A stretch of DNA of 64,000 bases from Mucilaginibacter sp. (GCA_028288025.1 JAQBOM010000004.1:144203-208202); one strand, 5' to 3'. Counted from the stretch's first letter, positions 49,641 to 59,760 are shown. The notes: a model not told the origin generated them from the letters alone. Numbers and translations: made by a program.

Positions 49641-51245
49641 ATGCCAACACTACACTGGATAGGGAAAGATAAGGTCATCAATCATCACCATGATGTTCCT
49701 TTTAAAGTTTTAGATCATCAATATACTTTTAACGGTAGCAGCGCAACTGTTACCGGCACTTCGCCTAATAAGATCATTCATGGTGATAATCTTGAAGCCC
49801 TAAAAGCCCTGTTACCTGAATATGAGGGTAAAATCAAATGTATTTATATAGATCCCCCTTATAATACAGGCAATGAAAATTGGGTATATAACGACAATGT
49901 TAATGATCCGAAAATCAGGAAGTGGCTAGGACGAGTTGTCGGCAAAATAAGTGAAGACCTTACCAGTCATGATAAATGGTTGTGTATGATCTATCCGAGG
50001 CTGAAATTACTTCACAAGCTATTAGCCAAAGATGGTGTTATTTTTATTTCAATTGATGATAACGAGCAAACGAACTTAAAGCTGATTTGTGATGAACTCT
50101 TTGGTAATGAAAATTATTTAGGTAATCTGATTTGGCGAAAAAAAGAAGGTGGTGGACAGACAGATAAGTATTTCGTTACCGAACACGAATATATCTGCGC
50201 CTATCAAAAATCCAATTCATTTTATTGGATCGATACTACTGTAAAGAAACAAGAAAGTGAATTTAATAAAACTGACAAGGATGGAAAATTCAAATTAACA
50301 AGGTTGGAAAAATGGGGAAGTGCTGCCAGGAAAGAAGACAGACCAACGATGCACTTCCCCATCGCCGACCCTAATGGTATTGATTATTTGCCCATAGCGC
50401 CGGACGGCAATTGTGGACGGTGGCGTATCGGTAAAACCACTATGAATAATTTGATAGGAAGTAATTTAATTCATTGGGAGCAAAGAAATGGCAAACTCAT
50501 TCCTTACGAAAAAACGTACCATACCATTGATGGCGAAACCACGATTAAAGAGAGAAGTATAATTTATAATCTTACAAATACGGCTGACGCATCAAAGTCC
50601 TTGACTGAGATATTTGGAAAAAAAGATATTTTTGATACGCCCAAACCGTTCACTTTAATTGAATTTCTAATACTTCATTCAACAGACCAAGATGCCATTG
50701 TTTTAGACAGCTTTGCGGGAAGCGGAACCACTGGACATGCTGTACTCAATCTAAATAAAAAAGAGGGTGGTGGCCGTAAATTCATTCTCATCGAAATGCA
50801 GGACTATGCCGAAAACATTACTGCTGAGAGGCTGAAACGCGTCATTAACGGCTATAGCGATAAAGAAGGTACCGGCGGCAACTTTGAATACTATGAACTG
50901 GGCGACACCTTATTCGTTGGTGAGAACAATGAATATATAAACGAGGCGGTTGGCATTGAGAAAATAAGAAATTATATCTGGTATAGTGAAACACGCCATC
51001 TTTTAGTTTCATCAGATCAACATTCACAACAAGATACGTTGTTAGGCATCCACCATAATACAGCCTACTATTTTATTTATCATCATACACATCTCACCTC
51101 GCTTGATTTTGAAACATTGGCCACCATCAATGTAAAAGCAGGACAGTACATTATTTATGCAGACAATTGCCTGTTGTCAAAAGACTTTCTGTTTAGAAAT
51201 AACATCGTTTTTAAAAAGACACCCAGGGATATCAGTCGTTTTTAA
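49641..51245 (+). CDS. mod: Type III restriction-modification methyltransferase (Mod)
   Basis: 534 residues. Catalytic motif DPPYNTG (Asp71) comes before the AdoMet motif DSFAGSGTTG (358-365), the beta-class order of type III N6-adenine methyltransferases, with the target-recognition region between them. It methylates one strand of an asymmetric site and gives site specificity to Res. The start follows a palindrome region. It ends 2 bp before res. Confidence 0.95.
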   Translation: MPTLHWIGKDKVINHHHDVPFKVLDHQYTFNGSSATVTGTSPNKIIHGDNLEALKALLPEYEGKIKCIYIDPPYNTGNENWVYNDNVNDPKIRKWLGRVVGKISEDLTSHDKWLCMIYPRLKLLHKLLAKDGVIFISIDDNEQTNLKLICDELFGNENYLGNLIWRKKEGGGQTDKYFVTEHEYICAYQKSNSFYWIDTTVKKQESEFNKTDKDGKFKLTRLEKWGSAARKEDRPTMHFPIADPNGIDYLPIAPDGNCGRWRIGKTTMNNLIGSNLIHWEQRNGKLIPYEKTYHTIDGETTIKERSIIYNLTNTADASKSLTEIFGKKDIFDTPKPFTLIEFLILHSTDQDAIVLDSFAGSGTTGHAVLNLNKKEGGGRKFILIEMQDYAENITAERLKRVINGYSDKEGTGGNFEYYELGDTLFVGENNEYINEAVGIEKIRNYIWYSETRHLLVSSDQHSQQDTLLGIHHNTAYYFIYHHTHLTSLDFETLATINVKAGQYIIYADNCLLSKDFLFRNNIVFKKTPRDISRF

Positions 51246-51247
51246 GT

Positions 51248-53884
51248 ATGGAATTAAAAAGCTACCAATACAAGGTAATCAAAGACCTGGAAACATATTT
51301 AGCGTATGTTCAGCAATATAAAAAGACTGACAGAGCATTTAATCATTATTGGGAAGAACGTATAGGCCCTTATAACCCTTTGACTGACGAAGGGATGCAG
51401 CATTATAAAAATACTATTCCGAACGCGGCACACGTATGCATTAAAGTCCCCACGGCTGGTGGTAAAACCTTTATTGCCTGTAACGCACTGAATACCATTT
51501 TTAACGCCTATTCATCTACGCTACCCAGAGTAGTAGTTTGGTTGGTACCGTGGAGCAATCTACTCAACCAAACAGTATTAGCGTTAAGTGATTCTAATCA
51601 TCCGTACCGGCAAAAATTGAACAGCCTGTTTAATCACCGGGTTGAAGTGTATGAAAAGAAAGATCTGTTACAGGGTTCCAATTTTAATCCATCCGTGGTT
51701 AAAGAGCAGCTTTCCATAATAGTAATGAGTTTTGCCAGTTTACGGGCAAGAAATAAAGAAGACCGGAAAGTATATCAGGAGAACGGTCAGCTCGCTTCTT
51801 TCGCATCACATTATACCGATACTGCTAATCTACTCGAAGACGTAGATGAAACATCATTAATCAATGTGCTCCGCAGTATGCAGCCAGTTATCGTGGTTGA
51901 TGAAAGCCATAACGCCGAAAGTGATTTAAGTGTAGATATGCTTAATTCGTTAAACCCTTCTTTTGTACTTGATTTAACCGCTACTCCTAAAAATAACAGC
52001 AATATCGTCAGCCTCGTGCCGGCTATTGAGTTAAAAAAGGAGCACATGGTAAAACTTCCGGTTATTGTTTACAATCATCATGATAAAACCGAGGTGGTTA
52101 ACAGTGCACTGCATTTACAGCGCAAATTGGAATTATTGGCAATGGAGCAGGAAAAACAGGGTGGCCGGTACATTCGCCCAATAGTTTTATTTCAGGCACA
52201 ACCTAAAATTGGGGAAGAAAATATCACCTATGAAAAATTAAAAAAGCAACTTCTAATTATCGGCATACCTGAAAACCAAATCAAAATAAAAACAGCAACC
52301 ATTGATGAATTAAAGGGTGAAGATTTGCTTTCCCGCGAATGCGAAGTGCGTTATATCATTACGATCAATGCTTTAAAGGAAGGCTGGGACTGTCCATTTG
52401 CTTATGTATTGGCCTCGCTTGCTGATAAGTCTTCTGCTGTAGATGTGGAGCAGATATTAGGCCGTGTATTAAGGCAACCGTATGTAATGAAGCATAGCGC
52501 ATCTTTATTAAATATCTCTTATGTATTAACTGCCTCGGTAAAATTTAATGATACGCTTCAAAACATTGTAAAAGGATTGCAGGCCGCAGGCTTTAGCGAC
52601 CGGGACTATCGGGAGATCGATACAATGCCCGATGAAGAAAAGCAACGCGTGGTAGCTAATCCGCTGGAACAATTTCTTTTTCCTGAACAAACTGCTGTTG
52701 AAAATGAACCGGAATTGGATAGTACACGCATATCGTTCGAACCTGATAATTTAAAAGAACCCGAAACTGCTGACATCGTATTATCAGAAATTGAAACAAT
52801 GGCCGAGGAACAAAATGCAGAATTAGAAGCCATTATTCAGCAACAGAAAAAAAGGCCTGCTGATGAGCAAATATTTGAGGAAATGGGCGATAAAATTAAA
52901 CGTTATAAACTTTCAGAGGCAAACAGATCTTTTGTTTCAGACTTACGATTACCACAATTTTATTTAACCGTACAGCAAAGCGACATATTCGGCACTGGCA
53001 AGGAGTTTTTAAGTCAAGAACCTTTATTGCACCAATTCAAATTAAGCAATGAAGATACCAAGATCGACTTTGAACAAATATCTTCCGACTTGTACAAAGT
53101 GGATATAGAAGAAACAGGCAAAAGCGAATATGATGCACGTTTTACCAAAATTGAAGATATGATGGTAAAAGAGCCGGTTGTAGCCTACATCCTTTCTAAA
53201 CCCAAAGACAGTCAAATTAAAGACATAGCCCACCAGCTTATTCAAATGATCGGCGATATGTATCCTATTGCCGACCAGGAAATAAGAGTTTACATTGAGC
53301 GGATTTTAAGTTCATTAAATGCAGAACAACTACAGGACATATTGATCCGAAAACTAAGTTATGCGGATAAGATCAAAGCCAAGATAAAGCATCATGCCGA
53401 TAATTTTGCCGAAAGCCGTTTTAATGATCTGATTAAAGTCGGAAAAATACAAGCCGAACCATCATGGAATTTCTCCGAACTAATTGTACCAGGTGTTTTA
53501 GGAGCCTCCATTAGTAAATCGCTTTATGAGCGTGAAGGCTTAATGAACAACTTTGAAACAACTATAATTACCGATATAGCTGCCCTACCCAATATCGCTT
53601 TTTGGCACCGCAATTTAGGTAGGGGCAAAGGATTTAGTATTAACGGATATAAGTCTAACCACTATCCCGATTTTATTGTCGGCACAAAGTCCGGTAAAAT
53701 TATCCTGATCGAAACAAAAGGCGATGATCGGGACAATTCCGATAGCCAGGCTAAATGCAGGTTAGGCAATCAATGGGCTGAACTTGCCGGATCAAAATTC
53801 AGCTATTTCATGGTGTTTGACAAGAAAGCTATAGAAGGCGCTTTCAATGCTGATAAAGCACGAGAACTTATCCGGCAATTATAA
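51248..53884 (+). CDS. res: Type III restriction endonuclease subunit (Res)
   Basis: 878 residues. A superfamily 2 helicase core with Walker A PTAGGKTF (Lys73), DESH box VVDESHNAES (218-221) and C-terminal helicase motif VEQILGRVLRQP. The C-terminal nuclease has the PD-(D/E)xK pattern YPDFIV...LIETKGDD (Asp808, Glu822, Lys824). All are intact, so restriction should be active. It is 2 bp after mod and 42 bp before cas1 on the same strand. Confidence 0.95.
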   Translation: MELKSYQYKVIKDLETYLAYVQQYKKTDRAFNHYWEERIGPYNPLTDEGMQHYKNTIPNAAHVCIKVPTAGGKTFIACNALNTIFNAYSSTLPRVVVWLVPWSNLLNQTVLALSDSNHPYRQKLNSLFNHRVEVYEKKDLLQGSNFNPSVVKEQLSIIVMSFASLRARNKEDRKVYQENGQLASFASHYTDTANLLEDVDETSLINVLRSMQPVIVVDESHNAESDLSVDMLNSLNPSFVLDLTATPKNNSNIVSLVPAIELKKEHMVKLPVIVYNHHDKTEVVNSALHLQRKLELLAMEQEKQGGRYIRPIVLFQAQPKIGEENITYEKLKKQLLIIGIPENQIKIKTATIDELKGEDLLSRECEVRYIITINALKEGWDCPFAYVLASLADKSSAVDVEQILGRVLRQPYVMKHSASLLNISYVLTASVKFNDTLQNIVKGLQAAGFSDRDYREIDTMPDEEKQRVVANPLEQFLFPEQTAVENEPELDSTRISFEPDNLKEPETADIVLSEIETMAEEQNAELEAIIQQQKKRPADEQIFEEMGDKIKRYKLSEANRSFVSDLRLPQFYLTVQQSDIFGTGKEFLSQEPLLHQFKLSNEDTKIDFEQISSDLYKVDIEETGKSEYDARFTKIEDMMVKEPVVAYILSKPKDSQIKDIAHQLIQMIGDMYPIADQEIRVYIERILSSLNAEQLQDILIRKLSYADKIKAKIKHHADNFAESRFNDLIKVGKIQAEPSWNFSELIVPGVLGASISKSLYEREGLMNNFETTIITDIAALPNIAFWHRNLGRGKGFSINGYKSNHYPDFIVGTKSGKIILIETKGDDRDNSDSQAKCRLGNQWAELAGSKFSYFMVFDKKAIEGAFNADKARELIRQL

Positions 53885-53926
53885 ATGATATAAACGAACC
53901 TACTATCACAATTAAAATGGGGCAAT

Positions 53927-54940
53927 ATGATAAAACGCACGCTTCACTTCAGTAACCCGGCCTATCTAAGTTTAAAACAAGGTCAGTTGATTATCGACCT
54001 TCCAGACTTAAAAATTTTAGGCGAACAGGAATCTAAAAAATCAGTACCTATTGAAGATATAGGCATTGTTGTGCTGGATCATCAGCAGATTACCATTACA
54101 CACGGTTGTATTGCTGCATTATTAGACAACAACTCTGCCATTATCACTTGCAACCATACACACCACCCAACGGGGATGATGTTACCGATTGACGGGCATG
54201 ACACACAAAGCGAGCGTTTCCGGCATCAGATTGACGCTTCACAACCGCTAAAGAAGCAGCTTTGGCAACAAACCATCCAAACCAAAATTTTAAATCAGGC
54301 AGCGGTATTGGCAGACCGTGGAATCGCACATGAAAACATGCTGCATTGGGCGAAGTCTGTGCGTTCCGGCGACCCTGATAATTACGAAGGACGGGCTGCC
54401 GCTTATTACTGGAAAAATGTGTTCCCTAAAAAAGTGGAGTTCTTTCGTGGTCGTGAGGGTGATCCTCCTAATAATTTACTGAATTACGGCTACGCAATAT
54501 TAAGAGCTATTGTAGCCCGCGGGCTGGTATGTTCTGGCTTAATACCTACATTAGGCATTCACCACCGAAATAAATATAATGCTTATTGCCTGGCTGATGA
54601 CATTATGGAGCCTTACCGCCCGTATGTTGACCTAATCGTTCTAAAGATCATCGATAATGGCGAGAATTTTTTAGAGTTGGGCAATTCCATTAAATCCCAA
54701 TTATTAGGTATTGCAACGGTTGACGTACAGTTTGAGAAAAGCAGAAGTCCTTTAATGGTCGGCGTACAAAATACTACTGCTTCCTTAGCCAGGTGTTATG
54801 AAGGAAAAAACAGGAAAATAAACTATCCAATTATGAAGAATTTTAATCCTAAAAAAGGTATAAACAATAGGGTTGACGAAAACTTCATAGATCAGGATAC
54901 AGAAAACACGTTTGAATACAATATAGGAGATGAAGAATAG
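53927..54940 (+). CDS. cas1: CRISPR integrase Cas1 (type II)
   Basis: 337 residues. Metal-binding residues lie in DNYEGRAAAYYWKNVF (Glu154), GLIPTLGIHHRNKYN and LADDIMEPYRPYVD. With Cas2 it forms the integrase that adds new spacers at the array. It starts 42 bp after res and ends 15 bp before cas2, so transcription with res is likely. Length is slightly above the type II average because of a low-complexity C-terminal tail. Confidence 0.96.
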   Translation: MIKRTLHFSNPAYLSLKQGQLIIDLPDLKILGEQESKKSVPIEDIGIVVLDHQQITITHGCIAALLDNNSAIITCNHTHHPTGMMLPIDGHDTQSERFRHQIDASQPLKKQLWQQTIQTKILNQAAVLADRGIAHENMLHWAKSVRSGDPDNYEGRAAAYYWKNVFPKKVEFFRGREGDPPNNLLNYGYAILRAIVARGLVCSGLIPTLGIHHRNKYNAYCLADDIMEPYRPYVDLIVLKIIDNGENFLELGNSIKSQLLGIATVDVQFEKSRSPLMVGVQNTTASLARCYEGKNRKINYPIMKNFNPKKGINNRVDENFIDQDTENTFEYNIGDEE

Positions 54941-54955
54941 CTACCGTTTTGATGA

Positions 54956-55285
<330 letters not shown>

Positions 55286-55291
55286 AATTTT

Positions 55292-55322
55292 AAATCCGGA
55301 AGCCTAAGCAACCGGATTTTTT
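55292..55322 (+). terminator. Rho-independent terminator after cas2
   Basis: Arms AAATCCGG (55292-55299) and CCGGATTT (55312-55319) with a 12-nt loop and a six-T run. It closes the mod-res-cas1-cas2 unit. Confidence 0.85.
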
Positions 55323-55375
55323 AATTCTAAATTTGAACATAAACAACTGATATTTAGCTTTTTGAACGATGGTAT

Positions 55376-56790
55376 GTTGTTGCAAATATCAGTTGTTCAA
55401 AGAATGAAAGCAAATCACAACAGTCACTAAGTTATATAAAAAGTGTTTTCCGTTGTTGCAAATATCAGTTGTTCAAAGAATGAAAGCAAATCACAACATA
55501 AGGGGGTAACACCCCGCTAAAAGGAAATGTTGTTGCAAATATCAGTTGTTCAAAGAATGAAAGCAAATCACAACTTATATTGAAGTATACCCGAATTTAA
55601 GATTGTTGTTGCAAATATCAGTTGTTCAAAGAATGAAAGCAAATCACAACAGTTAAATACACTAAGTTATATTTTCATTAGTTGTTGCAAATATCAGTTG
55701 TTCAAAGAATGAAAGCAAATCACAACTGTAAGGCAACTGGCAGTTAAATACGGCTCGTTGTTGCAAATATCAGTTGTTCAAAGAATGAAAGCAAATCACA
55801 ACTTGGTCTGTTATCATGTTTTATCCTCCTTTGTTGTTGCAAATATCAGTTGTTCAAAGAATGAAAGCAAATCACAACGGTTTACTTGTATCTTAACTTG
55901 ATTGATTTGTTGTTGCAAATATCAGTTGTTCAAAGAATGAAAGCAAATCACAACGGAACGTGAGATAAGCACCATAAGCGCAGGGTTGTTGCAAATATCA
56001 GTTGTTCAAAGAATGAAAGCAAATCACAACAAAATACGTACAGGTTGGCGCATTAGAACGGTTGTTGCAAATATCAGTTGTTCAAAGAATGAAAGCAAAT
56101 CACAACATGACATGTAGTACTGAATATGTAGTTGATGTTGTTGCAAATATCAGTTGTTCAAAGAATGAAAGCAAATCACAACAAAAGGACTTGCATACTG
56201 TACACTTGAATTGTTGTTGCAAATATCAGTTGTTCAAAGAATGAAAGCAAATCACAACTACATCAGCATCTAAAAGCAACCGTAAATGGTTGTTGCAAAT
56301 ATCAGTTGTTCAAAGAATGAAAGCAAATCACAACTCCACCCCTTTGCTATGTGTACCTTATAATGTTGTTGCAAATATCAGTTGTTCAAAGAATGAAAGC
56401 AAATCACAACGAACCACCCGTAACTGCCGCGTTTAACGGAGTTGTTGCAAATATCAGTTGTTCAAAGAATGAAAGCAAATCACAACATCATGTATACTGT
56501 GGAACTTGGGAATAAAGTTGTTGCAAATATCAGTTGTTCAAAGAATGAAAGCAAATCACAACACCTTTAGGCGCCGGTACTGATTCAAGTGTGTTGTTGC
56601 AAATATCAGTTGTTCAAAGAATGAAAGCAAATCACAACCGCCGCGAGCATTTTACCTGCCCGTAGGGAGTTGTTGCAAATATCAGTTGTTCAAAGAATGA
56701 AAGCAAATCACAACCGCCGCGAGCATTTTACCTGCCCGTAGGGAGTTGTTGCAAATATCAGTTGTTCAAAGAATGAAAGCAAATCACAAC
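55376..56790 (-). CRISPR. CRISPR array, 19 repeats and 18 spacers
   Basis: Nineteen identical 46-bp repeats (plus strand begins GTTGTTGCAAATATCAG and ends GCAAATCACAAC) start at 55376, 55452 and 55529 and then every 76 bp to 56745. Spacers are 30 bp except the second (31 bp). tracrRNA pairing shows that crRNAs are read on the minus strand, with repeats beginning GTTGTGATTTGC. In that sense each repeat has TTTG at 8-11 and GATATTTG at 32-39, spaced 20 nt, like a Bacteroidota promoter. The last two spacers (56639-56668 and 56715-56744) are identical. Confidence 0.98.
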
Positions 56791-56821
56791 TTGCGAAGCA
56801 AGTTGTGATTTGCTTTCATTC
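56771..56821. repeat. Perfect 24-bp hairpin capping the array
   Basis: The last 20 bp of the final repeat plus TTGC (56771-56794) are followed by GAA and then the exact reverse complement (56798-56821). The right arm is the first 20 nt of the crRNA-sense repeat in inverted orientation. In an RNA from the minus strand it would place a perfect anti-repeat just 5' of the first repeat. Confidence 0.85.
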
Positions 56822-56921
56822 CATTAAGAAATATAGAAGTATATGTAATTAGATTCTACCTCAATAATTTAAACTAACACATATAACTTCAGTTTATAAT
56901 TTATAATAAAAAGTAGTTGGG

Positions 56922-57028
56922 AAAGGCAGGTGAGTTATAAGAACAAATTTCACTCCTGCCAACGATAGCGAGGCTGGCATGTAATGAAATCCGACGCGAC
57001 TGAATATGGTGAAATGAAGGTGCCTGCT
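56922..57028. ncRNA. Structured non-coding element, copy A
   Basis: Begins AAAGGCAGGTG and contains GAAC, TCCTGC, GCTGGC, CCGACGCG and TGGTGAAATG in the same order and nearly the same spacing as a second element at 60544-60655. Paired segments include GGCAGG/CCTGCC (56925-56930, 56955-56960) and GCTGGCA/TGCCTGC (56973-56979, 57021-57027). No coding potential is seen. Whether it is an RNA, a recombination site or a mobile repeat is unknown; strand is not determined. Confidence 0.5.
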
Positions 57029-57089
57029 GTACTCCGTGATTCATAGTTGTGGAGATAAGAACTCATAGAAAAATTATTATCGCGATACA

Positions 57090-57344
57090 CTAAGAAACTT
57101 TCTTTACATCTGTTATAAACGCCAAAAGTTCTTGATAGAATAAGAGCATATCAGAAATTTCCGGCGCATTGCCGCCACCAGCCCCTTCAGAATAAGTCCA
57201 ACCTTTAAAGAGATTCCATAGATTTCTTTTGACTTTCTTTTTAGAATAGTTTAAAAAGAAATGCCGTATATCCAAACGGAGCTTAGCAATTTGTTCTGCT
57301 GACAGTTCTTTCTGAGGTAGTGGGTTAGCATGTTTACTTTTCAT
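57090..57344 (-). CDS. Small hypothetical protein
   Basis: 84 residues, basic and helical (LRLDIRHFFLNYSKKKVKRNLWNLFKGWTY), with a glycine-rich turn SEGAGGGNAPE and a C-terminal helix LLFYQELLAFITDVKK. No family recognised. It lies downstream of the SWIM gene on the same strand, separated by a GC-rich hairpin (GGGCGG/CCGCCC near 57385-57405). Short genes of this type sit in Bacteroidota mobile regions. Confidence 0.55.
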   Translation of the reverse strand: MKSKHANPLPQKELSAEQIAKLRLDIRHFFLNYSKKKVKRNLWNLFKGWTYSEGAGGGNAPEISDMLLFYQELLAFITDVKKVS

Positions 57345-57423
57345 GATTATGTTTCAGAATTTAAATGGTCAATAAAAGCAAAGGCGGGCGGCTTGATTAC
57401 CGCCCGGCCTTGATGCTTGGGTG

Positions 57424-58758
57424 TCAACCAAAAATGTTTTTAATCCCACTATCAAATAGGACGGTCTTTAGTTCATACTTAATTTTTTTACCTGCTTTAT
57501 TGTCATAAAACACTTCATAGCTTCTGCTTAGGTTCTCAAGAAGGCTCTGATGAAATTCAATAAAATGTTCCTTAAGTATAGTTAATCTGTTGTTGTGCGA
57601 AAATATCCATATCAGTAGGTCGTCGTCCTGAACAGACGGCATCAGATAGCACAGTTCCGTGACTTCGTCAAACACAAACAAATGCGGTTTATGGTTAAAT
57701 TTTAATGGATTCCCGTCAACAAAAACTACGGCAGTCAATGAAAAATGATCCTGGTGGAATTTTAATGTAAAACTCAATACAGGTCTATCCAAACTGTACC
57801 TGCAATTTTGCATTTCAGTTTTCCTGGGCTTGTCTTTTAAATATTTCAGCCAGTACAAGTAATAGATATAGTTATATTTTTCATTTAAAAGCAGAGGAAT
57901 CGCCTGCTCCCATAAGTTAAGCACCTGCTGTTTTAGCTTCGCTCCTTCGTTTCTTTTTTCCTCACCGCCGAGGTTGTCGTAAGTTTTGGCAATACCGTAT
58001 TGCTTATAGCCTATATCGTTGAGGAGTTGCTGATTTGCTGTGTAATTGATATTATGGATAGGTTTATCCGCCCTGCCGAACTGTTTAAAGCTTACTATAT
58101 TTTTATTGTTCTTGCTGGTCAGTCCTAAGCAGGGCACTAAAGCAGGTAAAAGCGAATTGCCATAATTGCCGATATTATAAGCCAGACAATAACCAATTAC
58201 CTCCTGCCCACCGCTAATTATGTTTTGAAGCTTTGACCGCTCTCTGATCGAAAGCTGTTTGTCGCCTACAAATCCGATAGTAGATTTAAAAATATTGCCA
58301 TATTTAGCTTTCGGCTTTACAGCAATCCAGCCTTTGGACACCTCGGTATCCAAAAACTTAACTTTAATCTTTTCGTCGTTCGTAAATCCCGGCCAGTAAA
58401 ACCGCTCTAAATCTAAATATTGATGCCAAGCCATACTGTGTAATCCCATATAAGCATGTCGACAAAGCTTGCCGTCCGGCATACCGCAGGTACAAGCGAT
58501 ATCCAATTCAGCTAAGCCAACATGCAGATAAAGCATGTGTTCTGTACTTTCAGGCAGCTTGACCTGTACTACCACAAGTCCATTAGTAAAACCTTTATAC
58601 TCGGTATGAATACCCATGTAGGCCCGATACCCCCTTGGCTCAGGGAAATGTGTTTTAAGCGCCTCTCTTGTCACCTTTTGACAAGGCTGATCGAATGAAA
58701 TGGAGTAAAAAAAAGTATCATTTGGCAGGATTGTTCCCAATTTTATTTTTTTTGCCAT
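57424..58758 (-). CDS. SWIM zinc-finger protein
   Basis: 444 residues. A SWIM-type zinc motif CTCGMPDGKLCRH (C89-x-C91-x7-C99-x-H101) lies in the N-terminal quarter after a beta-rich region. The rest (about 340 residues) has no recognised domain; conserved-looking patches include IGFVGDKQLSIRERSKLQ and LPALVPCLGLTSKNNKN. SWIM domains bind DNA or proteins and are often fused to transposases or helicases, but no catalytic domain is visible. It is 32 bp downstream of the HEPN gene on the same strand. Confidence 0.7.
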   Translation of the reverse strand: MAKKIKLGTILPNDTFFYSISFDQPCQKVTREALKTHFPEPRGYRAYMGIHTEYKGFTNGLVVVQVKLPESTEHMLYLHVGLAELDIACTCGMPDGKLCRHAYMGLHSMAWHQYLDLERFYWPGFTNDEKIKVKFLDTEVSKGWIAVKPKAKYGNIFKSTIGFVGDKQLSIRERSKLQNIISGGQEVIGYCLAYNIGNYGNSLLPALVPCLGLTSKNNKNIVSFKQFGRADKPIHNINYTANQQLLNDIGYKQYGIAKTYDNLGGEEKRNEGAKLKQQVLNLWEQAIPLLLNEKYNYIYYLYWLKYLKDKPRKTEMQNCRYSLDRPVLSFTLKFHQDHFSLTAVVFVDGNPLKFNHKPHLFVFDEVTELCYLMPSVQDDDLLIWIFSHNNRLTILKEHFIEFHQSLLENLSRSYEVFYDNKAGKKIKYELKTVLFDSGIKNIFG

Positions 58759-58790
58759 GATATTTACTGTTAACGGTCATTAAAAATCAT

Positions 58791-59702
58791 TTAAGAAAAT
58801 AGGGATGCTGGTAATAAAGGAATATAGTCCTCTATTTCTTTGCCAGCATCCTCTGCTGCCTGGCGGTACTCCTGAAGCTTTTTATTACATAGTCTTTTAA
58901 TCAGTTCTAAAAACTCTCTTACTTTGGTACAGAGTTTATCAGCATCATAATCTGCAATTTCGTAACCGTCTTTGTACCGGGTTTCTGAATAGCTTTTAAG
59001 TAATAATTGAAAAAGCCGCTGATCTTCGTCAGATTTATTTGGAAACAAGTCTGCGGGCTCGTCAGAAAAACATTTACAAAGACTTATTAATCTTGTGAGA
59101 TTGTGCAAATCTGCGCGGTAGGCTATATATACCCTTATAACAGCAATGCAAGCCTGTTCAACGGATTGGTGTAATTCAAACATACAGTTGCTGTAAAAGC
59201 TGCCGTCATAGGAATTACTTGCTGATTCTAAAAAGCCTGATGCCATTCCAAATCTGTGATAAAAATGCTTTTGCGCTTTAGTAAATGTTGTCGCTGGGTT
59301 TAAATTAGGGTAATCTATCTTTAAGAGTAAGCCGCTGGCGGAATAAAGCTGCAATCCATAACGGCAAACCGCTGAAAAAAAACGACTGCCTTGCAGTATT
59401 GCATTTGTAACTGTAGCGAGACCATGAACAACAATTGTAATTTTGGACGCTTCAGAAATAGTGTTAATATAATCCTGAACGTCATGTTCAATGCGTGCGA
59501 TATCCGTCGTGATCACAAGCAAAAAATAATGAGTTTCACTTTGTTTAGCTTCCTCTACAAAGCAACTGATAACTGATTTAGTATTGTTGCGACAGCCGAA
59601 ACAAAAGATATATTCGGTTTTGTATTTTTCAACTAATGATATAATAACCTTATCAAGCTCTTTGCATTGCAGGTTGGATAGTTTAACAGTTTTATTTTCC
59701 AT
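58791..59702 (-). CDS. HEPN-domain protein with degenerate nucleotidyltransferase-like N-terminus
   Basis: 303 residues. Residues 1-125 resemble the nucleotidyltransferase half of NT-HEPN proteins (YIFCFGCRNNTK; ITIVVHGLATVTNAILQG), but the usual GS and metal-binding Asp pair are missing (GC instead of GS). Residues 140-285 are a HEPN helical bundle (FYSNCMFELHQSVEQACIAVIRVYIAYRADLHNLTRLI) with an R-x3-H (RADLH). HEPN proteins are often RNases in toxin or abortive-infection systems; family members of this type are also common without known toxicity. Divergent from the XRE regulator. Confidence 0.65.
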   Translation of the reverse strand: MENKTVKLSNLQCKELDKVIISLVEKYKTEYIFCFGCRNNTKSVISCFVEEAKQSETHYFLLVITTDIARIEHDVQDYINTISEASKITIVVHGLATVTNAILQGSRFFSAVCRYGLQLYSASGLLLKIDYPNLNPATTFTKAQKHFYHRFGMASGFLESASNSYDGSFYSNCMFELHQSVEQACIAVIRVYIAYRADLHNLTRLISLCKCFSDEPADLFPNKSDEDQRLFQLLLKSYSETRYKDGYEIADYDADKLCTKVREFLELIKRLCNKKLQEYRQAAEDAGKEIEDYIPLLPASLFS

Positions 59703-59760
59703 GACTTAACTTTTATTCTTCAAAGTAAAGGCAGTTTGGGAGCGTACAGAACCATAATGA

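Noticed and set aside
49462..49650. A 62-codon minus-strand frame between tracrRNA and mod
   Set aside because: It overlaps the mod start, has no recognisable domain and no promoter or partner; likely chance.
53885..53926. Promoter between res and cas1
   Set aside because: The 42-bp gap has no TAnnTTTG match or -33 partner, so a shared transcript is more likely.
56062..56244. A plus-strand frame within the CRISPR array
   Set aside because: It only translates repeat and spacer sequence.
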